Source: Daucus carota subsp. sativus
Taxonomy: Eukaryota; Streptophyta; Magnoliopsida; Apiales; Apiaceae
Direction: 5' to 3'
Length of the DNA: 64,000 nt
Assembly (NCBI RefSeq): GCF_001625215.2
Contig: NC_030385.2
Coordinates: 30,901,598-30,965,597 of the forward strand
This document shows positions 13,801 through 24,788 of the stretch, piece by piece (position 1 is the first letter of the stretch; each line of letters opens with the position of its first letter). Below the pieces are notes generated by a model. The model did not search any database. It saw nothing but the letters and a program-made list of their open reading frames with translations, and was not told where the DNA came from. The position numbers and the translations under genes are program-made.

Positions 13801-14180
13801 ATGAGAAGACGCTGGCACAGGTACTGGATGAAAATTTTCAATGCGCCAAATCTCTAACCCTCTATGTATTGTTAAAGAAACAGGAAATATAAACCTCTTG
13901 AATAGGAGTAAAAAAAACAACTTCAAGGGCATAATTATCTAAAAATCAGTTCATGCATTTCAAATTTAGATCACCGCTATTTTTCTTTTCTTGCGTACTG
14001 ATGTCATTAAGGGCAGACTTCTTCGGAAAGTTTAGATGGTTAACACACAAATGAAATGAAACAGGCATATTTTGAAGTTGACAAGAAGATATTTAACACT
14101 ATTTTGTAACAAAGGAAAGGATACTCCTTTTGTCCAGCTCCTTGAAAAGCTGGATCCAAATCTTTAGCGGAAATGGACAT
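4871..14180 (-). CDS. Villin (VLN2/VLN3-type actin-bundling protein), 22 coding exons
   Basis: Plant villins bind, bundle, cap and sever actin filaments under Ca2+ control. Coding exons: 14180-14125, 13861-13762, 13523-13455, 13376-13140, 13059-12882, 12795-12663, 12180-12018, 11912-11765, 11619-11513, 10411-10256, 9081-9013, 8916-8848, 8748-8611, 7901-7773, 7430-7280, 7165-7158, 6962-6822, 6487-6359, 6264-6205, 5666-5342, 5276-5071, 4984-4871. They sum to 2886 nt with frame kept at every junction, giving 961 aa, normal for VLN2/3. Gelsolin-like domains run from [16 protein letters not shown] near the N-terminus through [10 protein letters not shown] and QFWDLLG. A basic/Pro linker ([15 protein letters not shown]) follows, then a C-terminal headpiece ([20 protein letters not shown]) ending KLKMALQLF. 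The start [16 protein letters not shown] matches the family. A 5' UTR intron is predicted (UTR exons about 15160-14973 and 14227-14181). At exon 21 a tandem acceptor allows one residue of variation. VLN2 versus VLN3 is not resolved. Confidence 0.95.
7158..7165 (-). other. 8-nt microexon of the villin gene
   Basis: The exon is ATTTAAAG, flanked by a CTTCAG acceptor and a GTCTGT donor. Exon 15 ends with one unpaired base (GCA G) and exon 17 starts in phase 0 (GTG ACA GAG). Direct joining of 15 to 17 would shift the frame. Adding these 8 nt gives Ala-Asp-Leu-Lys-Val-Thr-Glu, which fits the family pattern FSC..LKVTEIYNF. Confidence 0.75.
10721..10840 (+). repeat. SINE-like fragment in a villin intron
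   Basis: The sequence has a GGGGGCATT...AAACAACCTCCCTAC...TTAGGGTAGGGGGTAGAGG...GTACAACTTACCCTCCCT pattern that resembles the 3' halves of common plant SINEs. No clear tRNA-related head, A/B boxes or target duplication were found. Assignment is by resemblance only. Confidence 0.35.
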
Positions 14181-14972
14181 AGCTGTGTTTTAGTTTTAGA
14201 ATCTCTCCCAACATTAATAGTCACTTCCTGGAATCCATAAAAAGATCCAGAATAAGGTAATCCAAAAACACATGGAAGATACTACATAAAGCAAAAACAA
14301 TCCAAACCAGAAGCTGACGTCATGATTGGCAACGCATCCTACTGCCTGCACGGCAGATTGCCCTGCATTTCAGGGTAAATTAAGGGGTGTTTAATAATTA
14401 GAAAAAGAAAACAAAAACAGCCAATCAGTGTGAAATAAAATATCATGTGAAGAAAGGGATGATTCTGAATTATGGTGGCTAAAATGGAATGCATAGGGGA
14501 AAAATTGGTAAATTATTACAGTTTGATTGATTATGGAAATCCACCATTTGCAAAAGTAAGACATGTTACATTCAAATCTAACATTACAAGTAACATATAC
14601 AATCTCATTTTTTTTTTCCAGCCACCATTTATATTAGCATTAATTACCAAGTAGATATGAAATACGCTTCACATTTTTAGGTACATACTAATTAGTAAAC
14701 CTTACACCAATAATTCTATTCCAGTTAAATTGAAAACTAGCATAGAATGTATAAAATGCAACTGCAAGTAATCAAACAGCACAGAATCTTCCAAACAATA
14801 CATATAAACAAATTAAATACAGAGCAATATTATCTGCAAAAATCATAGACTTTCTACAGAGAACAATAAGGCCACATACCGCATGCTTAACAAAAGACCA
14901 ACATAATGCAACAATTCCAACGTCAACAAATTTCAAAGGGGTAGAAACTAATCAGGTTTTACTGGGTTTCAC

Positions 14973-15160
14973 CTGAAATTTCTGGAAAAAATAAAACAAA
15001 GTTCTTGATTCTGAAAGGCGAAAAAACAAAGGGTCAAAGAGAAAGAAAGGGGAAAAAAATGAAATGGTGATGGAGAAAAAAGTGTAAGGGGGTTTCTCTC
15101 CTTGAAAAACTGAAATGTGGTTTGTGATGCTGCTGACTTCCCGCTTTGGGAGGAGATCAT
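14973..15160 (-). other. Probable villin 5' UTR leader exon
   Basis: On the minus strand this segment is rich in CT (TTTTTCTCCATCACC-like runs) and ends in a TTTCAG/GTGAAA donor. The next UTR exon would begin at 14227 after an ATTCCAG acceptor, 47 nt before the ATG. The far end is an estimate because no transcript is available. Confidence 0.5.
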
Positions 15161-15164
15161 TCAC

Positions 15165-15960
15165 TCATATTATATATGTGCATGTATTCATATTCAAAAT
15201 AGACACAACAAAATAATAAGGGAACAAAACAGGAATATAGAATGTAATGTTATTACTATGCTCTTTTTCTTGCCGACAATCGCAGTGTAAGTGTTGTACT
15301 TGCAGTTGCACATTCCTCTTCAACATCTTTGCTTGTAGTTGTTGCTAAGTGTGTTCTGTCGGGGCACTTCAACATCACAACTGGGTAACTTGCTGGAAGA
15401 AATAGAAAACGCAATTGGGTCTCATTCCAATATGCAACAGACTGATAGAACTTGATCGAGGTTAGAATTTTATTTTTATGTGAGTAATTAGTATCTTACT
15501 GGAAATTATATGTGTGATATCTTTTCGATTATTGGATTTACTAATTTATGTGAGTAATTAGTAACTTGCCAGAAGAAATAGAAAACGCAATTGGTCTCAT
15601 TATTTGTTAATCAATATTTATATTTGTGTTAAATTCAAACACATACATAAATACACATATATAAGCAATACAAACCATCAAAATATAAACTAAATCAAAA
15701 CCAATTCGATTAATTAGAATGAAAAGAGTTTTAGGGCCGGGGAATGACCACGAGCTTAGATAGGGTCTAAATAGGGTTGGGGTGAGACCTAGTAGGATCG
15801 TAGTGGGCCAGGTATTGACACTTGAAGCTGTCTGGAACCTGTTCAAAGTCTGTACAAAACACCTTGACGGATTTTTGTAGGCCCGGGATGGATTGAATGT
15901 GGGGCGAGGATGAACCTTAGGTGAGTGATGACATATAGAGACGGTGGGTGATATCGTTGA
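15165..15960. other. Villin promoter side and intergenic DNA with a direct repeat
   Basis: No gene is seen. A 27-bp near-identical block reading GAAGAAATAGAAAACGCAAT plus flanks occurs at about 15386-15411 and again at about 15571-15597, the trace of a local duplication. The rest is AT-rich. Confidence 0.45.
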
Positions 15961-16350
15961 GAGCAAGTCCAATGGTGGATGGTGGTGCTAAGCTAGGTGC
16001 TATTGCTATAATGTAGCATTCAAGCAAAAAACTCAACTCCAATGAGATGCTAAACTTGAATGTAAAATAGCAAAATGTTATACTTGGTGCTAAATATAGA
16101 ACCAAGTATAGATGGTGCTATAATTGCCACATAAGCATGCAAGTGACAAATTGCATTTGTAAAGTAATTATGACAAATATAGTTATGTACTTTAAGATTA
16201 TGTAATGAGAATATAACTTTATTTGGATATGTTTGGTTCTGTTTTACATTTATCATTGGAACATAAATTCTATTTTAGCACCAAAAATCATTTTAATTTC
16301 AAATTATAACAATAACTACATCTATTTTAACATCACCATTGGATTTGCTC
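15961..16350. mobile_element. MITE with GAGCAAGTCCAATGG ends
   Basis: The left end GAGCAAGTCCAATGGTG and the right end CACCATTGGATTTGCTC form inverted repeats with one mismatch. Both ends are flanked by TGA. The interior is AT-rich with no coding capacity. This resembles PIF/Harbinger-type (Tourist-like) MITEs, though the usual flank is TAA or TTA. Confidence 0.65.
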
Positions 16351-17338
16351 TGAGGAGTAATTTCTCTTGGTTTGTTTAAGAGTAATTTCTCTGTGAAGAC
16401 CACAAAATCTTGGAGTATTGGAGTCCAAGATGTTTACCGTCAATTTGATTGTCATCCAATTGTAAGCACATTTTGCAAGTTTTTTTTTTTAACTTTTTAC
16501 ACTTGCATACTATACAATCTTATATACGTATTAATTGTTGACATTTACATTTACATACTACACAATTCACCAGGGACAAACTCATGAATTGTCAAATTGA
16601 AAAACAAAGGGCGAGCTAAACAAATAATCATTTTATCTTTAGATCACTTCACACATGAAATATTTATATCCTTTGATTTAAAAAGTATTACAATGATATC
16701 TCGAGCAATCCAGCCTACATCAATTATGAAACTAATACCTTTAAATCATTTAAAAAGGGACAAAATGGGTGAGATATATTCAAATTTCATCACCGCTTTT
16801 AACTATTAATATCTTATCCACTTTGACTCTGTTTTACATAATGCAAGAGTCTGTAATTAACTATATAACATTTTACTTAATTTTACTTAACAAATATAAG
16901 AAAATCATAAGTAGAAATTCAAATGTCTCATTTATCAGAGATATAAAAAAAATGTGTTGATAGCATTGAGAAAAATCAATTGTACGAAAATATCATCAAT
17001 TATTAAATTATATAAATATAACAATTAAAACATTAGAATTTATTTAAAATTATCATATTTTGCAGGGATTTCAAGCTAGTTATATTCAACAAAGTAGATG
17101 CAAAAATTAATTTTGTTTGAGATGATGCACGGTGACTCGGTGAGTCGGTGACCGTAGGTATATCCAACTTTTTTTACCGGACCAAATTTTAAAATTTTCC
17201 GGACCCGGAGTTTGAGAACCGAGCCAGCAGAGGTTTTAAACTTTAAACCCAAATAATAAAATCTAGGGTTTTATTTTCATTCTCATCCTCCGCCTCTACA
17301 AAAACTCACTCACCTCTGCACACACACAGAGACCCAGA
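16351..17338. other. RRP1 promoter region
   Basis: AT-rich intergenic sequence leading to the RRP1 gene. The last 120 bp are richer in C and T (CATTCTCATCCTCCGCCTC), as expected for a 5' UTR. Apart from the telo-box annotated separately I see no feature. Confidence 0.45.
17264..17272 (+). promoter_or_regulatory. Telo-box (AAACCCTA type) in the RRP1 promoter
   Basis: TAGGGTTTT lies 67 bp upstream of the ATG. Telo-boxes are enriched in promoters of plant ribosomal-protein and ribosome-biogenesis genes and help drive expression in dividing cells. That agrees with the predicted product of the gene that follows. Confidence 0.6.
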
Positions 17339-19177
17339 ATGGCTAACAACACCCAAATCACATCATCACTCCCCACGCAAACCCTAATCAAACAATTAGC
17401 CTCTTGCAACAAATCGACCCGAGACAAAGCTCTCAAGCTCCTCAAACTCTATCTTCAATCTCAGCAACAAGTCTCTCATGAAGAGCTGAAGAAGATTTGG
17501 AAAGGTCTGTTCTTTTGTGTTTGGCATGCTGATAAATCCCCGGTACAATCTGATCTCATCAATTCTTTGTCTAGTTTGCTTTATAAGATGCCCTTGTTGT
17601 TATCTCTTGAGTATCTATCTGTTTTCTTGATTACGATGCGGCGTGAATGGACCAGGATTGATGGGCATAGGCTAGATAAGTTTTATTTGCTGATTAGGAG
17701 GTTTGTGAATGCGTGTTTTGTGGCGTTGAAGAGGAATAATTGGGATTTGGGGGTTGTTAGGAGTTTTGTTGAGGTTTTGGAAAAGCGGGTTTTTTTCGCG
17801 GAGGATAAGTGTTTAGGGAATGGGGTGAATTATCATGTTGCGTCGGTGTTTCTTGATGAGTTTAAGGGGTTTGTTCCGGTGGGGAAGGAGGTGAGTTGGG
17901 CTTTGTTTGGGGTTTTGTTTGATGTCATGGGGAAGTGTCAAGATAAGGTTTTGATTGGGAAGATAAAGACTAATGTGTTTGAGGTTTTGGTTAACAAGGG
18001 GAGGGAGTTGTTGGAAAGGAAGAAGTTGGGGAAGGAGGTGGATGATGAGACGTTAAGGGTTGGGAATTTGGCATTGAGTATGGGTTTTGCTGAGAAGTTT
18101 TTTGAGTTGGGGTCAGCGGCGGAGTGTGTTCAGGTGAATAGGAAGGTTTTGTTTGGTTTGCACCAGGAGTTTTTGAAATTGGAGAAGGATTTGGAGGTGT
18201 CGGGGGTTGACATTTCAGTACCTGATGTTGGAATTGAAGATGATGAAGAGGTCCCGAATCTGATTCCTATTGATTCTGTTGAGAATGGAGTGAAGATGTC
18301 CAGTGAGATGGAGATTGGGGCTTCAGTAAGCAAGGCTTCTAAAAAGAAAAAGAAAGTGAAAAAGGAGATTGATGGAAGAAGCAATAAGAAGAAGAAGAAC
18401 GGTGTTTCCTCTGAGAATGAGGATGAGGATATGGGTATTGCTAATGGCTTTGAGACAAATATGAACAGATCTGTTGCTTGCGGTGAGAATGAGCTAGACA
18501 TGTCTAGTACCGAACTGATCCCCACTTCAGTTGAGATGGTAAATGGGACTTCTGCAAGCAAGTCTTCCAAAAAGAAAAAGAAGATTAAAAAGGATTCAAA
18601 TGGAAGCAGTAAAAAGAAGGGTGTTGTTTCCACTGATGAAGATATGATTATTGCCAATGGCTTTGATTCAGTCATTGAAACAGCTAACAATGAGAACCTT
18701 ATAGATTTTAATGAATCTGTTGTCTCAAATCTTCGGATGCAGTTTGAGAAGGTTGCTTCTGAAGTTGGCTTGGATAAAGATGGTTTGAGTTCACTTGATT
18801 CTCCTGAAGTTGAAATTGCACCCGTCTCAAAGAAGAGGAAAAGAGCAAGAAGCGCGGATGGGAAAAAGAAGAAAAAACCCGACTTGACCAGTGTGGAGCA
18901 GATGGATGCAGGTGCAGAGACTAGTGAGAAGAGTGCAAAGAAAGTTAGGTTTTCTGTCAAGAATAACATAGTGTGGAAACCAAACAGCCCGATGCCTCCC
19001 CAGGATTTGAGATTACCTCCATCTGCTACCCCTAGAGGCAGTGCCCTTAAGAAGGGTTTATCTCCAGGTCCAATTAGGGAGATGCCTCCTGCTACAAAGA
19101 AGCCAATGCTAAAAAAGAGGGGTGCAAAAGGAAAGAGAGTTGTCCGCGTTGCCAGAATGATCCGCAAAATATCTTGA
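17339..19177 (+). CDS. RRP1 / Nop52-family ribosomal RNA processing protein (nucleolar), intronless
   Basis: Single 612-aa ORF from ATG to TGA with no intron. Residues about 10-225 match the Nop52/RRP1 domain, with key segments LIKQLASCNKSTRDKALK, IWKGLFFCVWHADKSPVQ and LITMRREWTRIDGHRLDKFY. RRP1 proteins act in the nucleolus in pre-60S maturation, at rRNA processing in the internal transcribed spacer region. The C-terminal half is acidic stretches alternating with Lys clusters (SKKKKKVKK, SKKKKKIKK, SKKRKRAR), which look like nucleolar targeting signals. A conserved-looking block, VRFSVKNNIVWKPNSP, begins at residue 536. It includes KVRF, which fits the RVxF consensus for docking to protein phosphatase 1. 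The protein ends in a strongly basic tail. The gene converges with the kinase gene on the opposite strand. Confidence 0.93.
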   Translation: MANNTQITSSLPTQTLIKQLASCNKSTRDKALKLLKLYLQSQQQVSHEELKKIWKGLFFCVWHADKSPVQSDLINSLSSLLYKMPLLLSLEYLSVFLITMRREWTRIDGHRLDKFYLLIRRFVNACFVALKRNNWDLGVVRSFVEVLEKRVFFAEDKCLGNGVNYHVASVFLDEFKGFVPVGKEVSWALFGVLFDVMGKCQDKVLIGKIKTNVFEVLVNKGRELLERKKLGKEVDDETLRVGNLALSMGFAEKFFELGSAAECVQVNRKVLFGLHQEFLKLEKDLEVSGVDISVPDVGIEDDEEVPNLIPIDSVENGVKMSSEMEIGASVSKASKKKKKVKKEIDGRSNKKKKNGVSSENEDEDMGIANGFETNMNRSVACGENELDMSSTELIPTSVEMVNGTSASKSSKKKKKIKKDSNGSSKKKGVVSTDEDMIIANGFDSVIETANNENLIDFNESVVSNLRMQFEKVASEVGLDKDGLSSLDSPEVEIAPVSKKRKRARSADGKKKKKPDLTSVEQMDAGAETSEKSAKKVRFSVKNNIVWKPNSPMPPQDLRLPPSATPRGSALKKGLSPGPIREMPPATKKPMLKKRGAKGKRVVRVARMIRKIS

Positions 19178-20232
19178 ATAACACATTTAAAGGTGGCTTA
19201 TCCATCTCAAGCATTGATTTCTTTATTTTTCCTTCTAAATTGATGATATTGTGAACCCTACGAGCCTTCTTATAGACTGCTGGTGCTGTGAGCTAGTTTG
19301 CACTAATTTTATTTGAAATTTCTTTAAAATTTATATTTGTTCCTCACAGGAGTTTACAGTTATAGTTACATTAAATCATTAATATTAGTTTGATTATAAA
19401 CGCCACTGTCATGGTTTTTGTAGCTTTCGATTTACACAATTGTTATGCCAATTTGGAAACTATTAGCTACATTGGGTACTGTGCTGATGCTTTCTTATGA
19501 ATCTTGAAAGAGAATTGTAGAAGGCTTGTGCCTTATTTAGGCTCTACTTATTTGCTATTGAACCAGATTTTGCTGGTGTATGTTGCACTATATGCTATTT
19601 GATCCTTACCTATAGTATGGCATTTGAACCAAGTTTTTTGCAGAGGGTAGTAATTCGATAATGGATTTATGCTTGCCAAGAACGATGCTGATGCCAAGTT
19701 GGTGGTTATATCACTGTTCGATTTAGGACTCTTTTGATTGTGAGGGCCTAGTGCTGTCATTCGGTATAGTGTAGTAACTAACCGCTTTGCTGACATTTTA
19801 TAGAGTCCAATTGTTTATGTTCACTACCTAAAATTAGAGCATGAAATATTTGATAGTTCTCTTGTGGAGGTCTTGTGATTCAGGATGTTAACAATTTCTT
19901 GTCATTCTTGCCTCTCAAAACCAAGATGAACCTCATTTCAATTTCCCAGTCAGAATCAGTGAGCTAAACACAGTTCTAAATATTAAGATTGAATAATATT
20001 ATACTGTACAAGCGGTTTAACCATTACCGGGGTCCTCTCCGAGCACCTGTTATTACCAACTTATTAACTGGCTTATGATACATGAATAGATCTGCCATAA
20101 AATTCCTTTTAGTGCAAAAGAATATGAACATTGATGATATTGACAAAATTATCAATGAAATAGTTTACAAAATTACAAGACAGCAAATCATGTTTTGAAT
20201 TTCAAACAGCAAGGCCTCCGGTGCAATGACCC
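19178..20232. other. Convergent intergenic region between RRP1 and the kinase gene
   Basis: This should hold the 3' UTRs of both genes. No coding feature, repeat or RNA gene is recognisable. Short minus-strand open stretches near 19550-19800 show no family character. Confidence 0.45.
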
Positions 20233-22219
20233 TTAGTTTGCAGGACGAGTGCCGGAAAGTGAATCACTCTGCTGCGGAGACGGAAAAACATCTGATATAG
20301 TGTCCCAGTTCTCTTGCTTCCTCCGCCTCCGGCTCAAGAATGTTGGTTTCAACGGCGTTGCAGTCATATCGACTCTGCAAGTCAGCATTGCGACGACTTC
20401 TGACATGGGTGGCCGGAGGTCTGCGTGAGGCTGAAGACATAGAAAAGCCACCTGAATTGTTTGCAGCACCTCCCTCTCCAGAAAACCATCTTCTCTCAAT
20501 CGCGGTTCTACCAGATCCATTACTTTTGACCTCTCAAAGAGTTTCCATGCCTGGCAATGGTAATTTGTTATCAATTTTGCTTATTAGTATGTCACTTAAC
20601 CGATGGACTATCAATATATTAGAGTCGCTGAGAAGGGGAAAGACATACATATTCAGGAAGGTACTGCATATCGGAGTTTAAAGTAAGATCTGTATTTTTC
20701 CGGCCGCTAATGATTTCAAGCACCAGAACTCCAAAACTATATATGTCAGCCTTTTCAGACAGTTCTCCTTTGATGGCATATTCAGGGGCTGTATAACCTC
20801 TGCAAGAAATCAGAAGAGAAAGGTATTAATATTATCATATATGACGGCATTGGAGATAGGGGCAAAGGGACAACACTTACAATGTTCCGGCAAATGTAGT
20901 GCTCAGATAAGCTTGGTCTTCAGGGAAGAACCTAGCCAGGCCAAAATCACTGATTCTTGGCTGGAATTTAGAATCTAGCAGAATGTTGCTAGCTTTGATA
21001 TCTCTGTGTACAATTCTGAAGTGTGAATCCTCGTGTAGGTATTGGATTCCTTTAGCAATGCCAAGAATTATTTGGGATCGCGTGCTCCAGTTCAGAAACT
21101 GGTCACTCTTTCCTGTGGTTCAGACAGTGATAAGCATATCAATTATCATATTAAGTTCATACATAATTGTAATTTTGGAAATCTTGAGGTTTCGAGAGAA
21201 CTCAGTGAAGGTTATATCAGAAGCAGAATCATTCTGCTCAATGGCAGTTCTAAGATATAACAGGGACTTGAGTTGTCGAATATGACAGAGTTTATGCAGG
21301 TCATACCATAGACTATGAGATCCAAACTCTTGTTCTTCATGTATTCATATACAAGCAGTCTTTGATCTCCGTCTGAACAGCAACCTACAAGGCGAACCAG
21401 GTTCTTGTGTTGTATGCTTGTGATCATCTTCACCTCTGCAAGAAACTCCGACTCTCCTTGCTGGGATTTTTCTGTAGCTAATTTCTTCACAGCAACTGTT
21501 CTCCCATCTTCTAGCTTCCCCTGTCAAAGCCGAATTGTTAATGATATTATAACAGACACAGCTGGCTCTACCAAGGGAAATCAATTGTAGCCATTAGTTA
21601 GTGAAGAAGCATAGAGCACCAAATAGTTCCCAGAGGAACTTCCACTAGTACAAGAAACAAACAGCTTCAAATTTTCTAAAGAAGTTTTTAGAAGAATACC
21701 ATATAGACGAGCCCGAATCCACCTCTCCCCAGAAAATTATCCTGGTGAAAGTTCTTAGTTGCCTTCCTCAACGTTTGGAAGCCGAAGTAGATTATGGTAT
21801 GAAACTGCTCACCTAAATCTGCTGCTGCCATTGGAAAGCATAAGCCCATTAGACTAGAAGTATGCTAGATTTCAGTAGCACTATGAGATAAGAACGCGTC
21901 ATATGTCTCACCTTGTTGCTTTTCACTTCGAAGTACAAACTTTGTCATCCATCCTGATCTGACCATTTTCCGAATGACCAATATCAGAATCAACAATGTT
22001 GCCAGCACGACTGATGCTCCAAGGAAAAAGTACAAAGACGCTGTTTTCTTCTCACACGAGGCTCGTAAATTTTGTGAACTAGTTGCCACAGAGATAGCTG
22101 CATCACAAACAAATCTTGATACTCATCAACTTCATTCTAGTTTATAGCTCAAAAACATCATATAATTCATTCATTCTAGCAAGCTGAAGAGAGGTACCTT
22201 CATGTATGACACGAGGCAT
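20233..22219 (-). CDS. Receptor-like Ser/Thr kinase with a minimal ectodomain, 7 exons
   Basis: Exons 22219-22198, 22097-21912, 21824-21700, 21520-21307, 21112-20881, 20799-20649 and 20550-20233 join in frame to 1248 nt (415 aa). The first ~30 residues are short and polar with no obvious signal peptide. One membrane helix follows ([20 protein letters not shown]) and then a juxtamembrane basic stretch. The kinase domain has the glycine loop [10 protein letters not shown], catalytic Lys in VAVKKL, an RD-type catalytic loop [16 protein letters not shown] in [10 protein letters not shown], and [23 protein letters not shown]. The kinase core is most like the cysteine-rich-RLK/DUF26 group, but no DUF26 or leucine-rich repeats are present. 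It is therefore probably a plasma-membrane kinase acting with a co-receptor or as a cytoplasmic-facing relay. At exon 3 a tandem acceptor (CAGCAG) permits a one-residue variant. Upstream ORFs exist in the likely 5' UTR (22230-22534). Confidence 0.9.
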
Positions 22220-23774
22220 GGCTCCAAACGATCACCAAAATGTGTCGATTGCTTGAGTAGAGAGTGCAAGACAGAAGACTAGCTATGATTTCTCATTCGC
22301 GGATATTGTTTGTTCTGATTTTTTTTTCTTGTTTCACTAAGTTGTGCTTTGAGGTTTCCACCAGAAGAGGGGGCATGGACGGAGAAAGCGAATGCTAACA
22401 TAAATAAAGATGGAGATTCGGGGAAATCGAAGAAGCTGACAGGAAGATGAGATGCAAGCAGAGATGAAGAGGACAAGAAAGGTGTTTGCTATGCAGCCGG
22501 CAATGGAATTAACATTTTTGTCCCCATGCATCAAATATTCTTACGGCTAACAATGTAAAATTTTTATCAGATTAAGTTTGTTTTGTTAAATAAAGTCTTT
22601 GGAGAAATTCTGTTTGGCAGTTGGTTATTGGAACATTACCAACGACCAGGTCGATGAAAAACGTTCTAAGCTGAGCACACAGTATTCTTTTTACCCATGA
22701 TATTAAGTAAAGGGTCCTGGTAACCATCAATGGGGGAGACGTGTTAGGGGGGCATATAATTTTGAACTCGTTCAATCAATATACCGCAATTAGAATTATA
22801 ACAAATTTTTAATATATTTGGGTGTATTTTAATCGTTGGACTGGAAAAATGATCACATGTCCATCAAAAACACTTGGAAAAGTCTGAGGAAAGAAAACAT
22901 CATGGTTTTAGCGAGATTAACTTACGCTTGACTTCCTTGAAAGAACTTACACTCCGACTTCAGAGTTTTCAGTGATTTTTATTTTATTTTTAATTTAACC
23001 TGCATTTCACTTCTATGCGGTATCTTTATCAACTCCTGATTTTCACTCAAAAAATGGTATTAAAGAATAGAAGTTTAATAGAATCATTTTACAAAAAACG
23101 TGTTCAGTTAATGAATTTTATGATCCCATCTAAAGTCCTTCAACCACCTGCATCAAGGTCCACATTCATAATCAGGTCAATATCCAAACCAATAGAAACG
23201 CAGAATTCCAAATTTAAAATCGAAATGATTTACTTATTATTTGTTCATTTTACCGGGCATCAAAATATTGTAACGCGTGCCACAAGGGAATATTTATAAT
23301 TTCATACCACAGATTACACAACAATAACCTCGTGACAATTTCGTAATTGTATAGTAGGAAGAGATTGCTTGGTCCTAAATCGAATTACAGTACGGAGAGA
23401 ATAAAATCAACATTTATTTTACTTGATGTCCATAGCATTTTACAACTTGGGTTCAAAGCAGATAAGCGAAACCGTATCATTCCAAGACGAATATTTTTTA
23501 ACTGACGAAATTCGAAAGTCTCATAATATAACACAAGTAGGCTTATATGTTCAAGAGACAGCAGAAAAACAGATGCTTCATCCTTCAGGTATTCTTGCTT
23601 ATCATTTCATTTCTGGCAAACCGGTAAGCATCATAAGCATGGGCCTGGACAGGACCTTTCTATAGGGCCACCTCTGATTAATTATTGTATCTCTCTATAT
23701 ATACAGTGACTGTATCTTGTGCTTGCACTGCTTACAAATCCTCTTTAACTCTACTCTAACTTCTTGCTCTAATA
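22220..23774. other. Divergent promoter region between the kinase and the small-peptide gene
   Basis: It holds the probable 5' UTR of the kinase gene (to about 22534, with short upstream ORFs) and the promoter of the plus-strand gene that follows. No further gene is recognised. An AT-rich open stretch at 23423-23665 shows no domain. Confidence 0.45.
23695..23704 (+). promoter_or_regulatory. TATA box of the small secreted-peptide gene
   Basis: CTATATATAC lies 71-80 bp upstream of the ATG at 23775, a normal promoter spacing that implies a short 5' UTR. It supports transcription of this small gene. Confidence 0.6.
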
Positions 23775-24194
23775 ATGATGAGCTCTTGGCACACTCTTCT
23801 CTTCTGTTTTCTCACAGCTGCTATTTGTCTCCAAAAAATGAATGCTGATGCTGTTGACGATGCTTCTGCTCAGTTTCACCTCCTGGGACGTCGACCCATT
23901 AGAGATCTCAGAATATTACACTCGAGGCAACAAGATGCAGATCACAAGATAAAGGTATGAATATTTAACGCCGCCTCTGTTTTTCTGAGTATCGTTTCCC
24001 ATTTGATCAGCAAGGTCTAATTGTGCATCACGATGCAGGTTCTTCCAAAAGAGACAGCAAAAGTTACAATCCAACCTGACTCCTTGCGAAATGAGTCTGC
24101 AAGTGTTGACGATGAGCGAGAGCTTGTTTACCACATTGATTATCATGGGGTAACAACTCACCCAAATCCAACCCCAAAGCATCCAAGACCATAG
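23775..24194 (+). CDS. Small secreted protein, candidate Asp-Tyr signalling-peptide precursor
   Basis: Two exons, 23775-23954 and 24039-24194 (stop TAG at 24192-24194), give 111 aa with the splice kept in phase 0. Residues 1-25 form a signal peptide (hydrophobic WHTLLFCFLTAAICL). A basic segment follows (HLLGRRPIRDLRILHSRQQ), then an acidic one (SVDDERELVYHID). The last 18 residues are DYHGVTTHPNPTPKHPRP. Size, signal peptide, variable middle and a short C-terminal Asp-Tyr block rich in Pro and His resemble precursors of tyrosine-sulfated plant peptides such as RGF/GLV, PSY and CIF. The tail does not match any of those consensus motifs that I know, and I cannot name the family. Two ATGs are adjacent (23775 and 23778) and either could start. 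The gene is convergent with the JmjC gene. Confidence 0.72.
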
Positions 24195-24788
24195 GCTATT
24201 ATATACAGGCCATGCTCTAGGTGGTATATTACTATAGTAGTCCACTCTTACTCTGTCCGCTTTTATATGGGCAGGAAACTCTCTATCAAATAGTGGACAA
24301 GATAAGAGCAATTACTACATGTGAAATGGCTTTGATATCATTCAAAAACTGTTACATATATGTCAAATTGTCGATATAGAAACTCTATCAATACAACAGC
24401 ATCATTACAAGTATTATGTTTGATTGTGGATAAGATGTCGATGATAATATTTTAAACCACTCCAGTTTCAGTTCTACTGTTGAACGTGATTGGAGTTGAA
24501 ATAAAAAGTTGAAACATCAAAATTTCAAGTTACCTGATGCAAAACGTACCTGCCAGGTTTACTGGATGAGTGGTGATCTCTATATGAGCTTACAGGAATT
24601 TAACTTGGAAATTTAAGCTATACCTATAATTGCCAACCGTCCTTTTCGGTTTGTGTGGTTATTGCATGTGATCAGCATAATACTATGTCTCCCCTTCCTT
24701 GCCTGCAAACAAAGGCACCATACCGACTTGAAAAGTAATTTGATCATGTAAGTCAAAATTATAAATTAAGGTTAGCCTGTATGAACTG
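24195..24788. other. Convergent intergenic region, 3' UTRs
   Basis: Between two convergent stop codons. No coding or RNA feature is recognised. It likely contains the 3' UTRs of the peptide gene and of the JmjC gene. Confidence 0.45.

Noticed and set aside
18130-19167. 345-codon open frame antisense to RRP1
   Set aside because: It is a shadow of the Lys/Glu/Ser-rich coding strand, which reads as Phe/Ser/Leu-rich on the reverse strand. There is no domain and the sense strand matches a known family.
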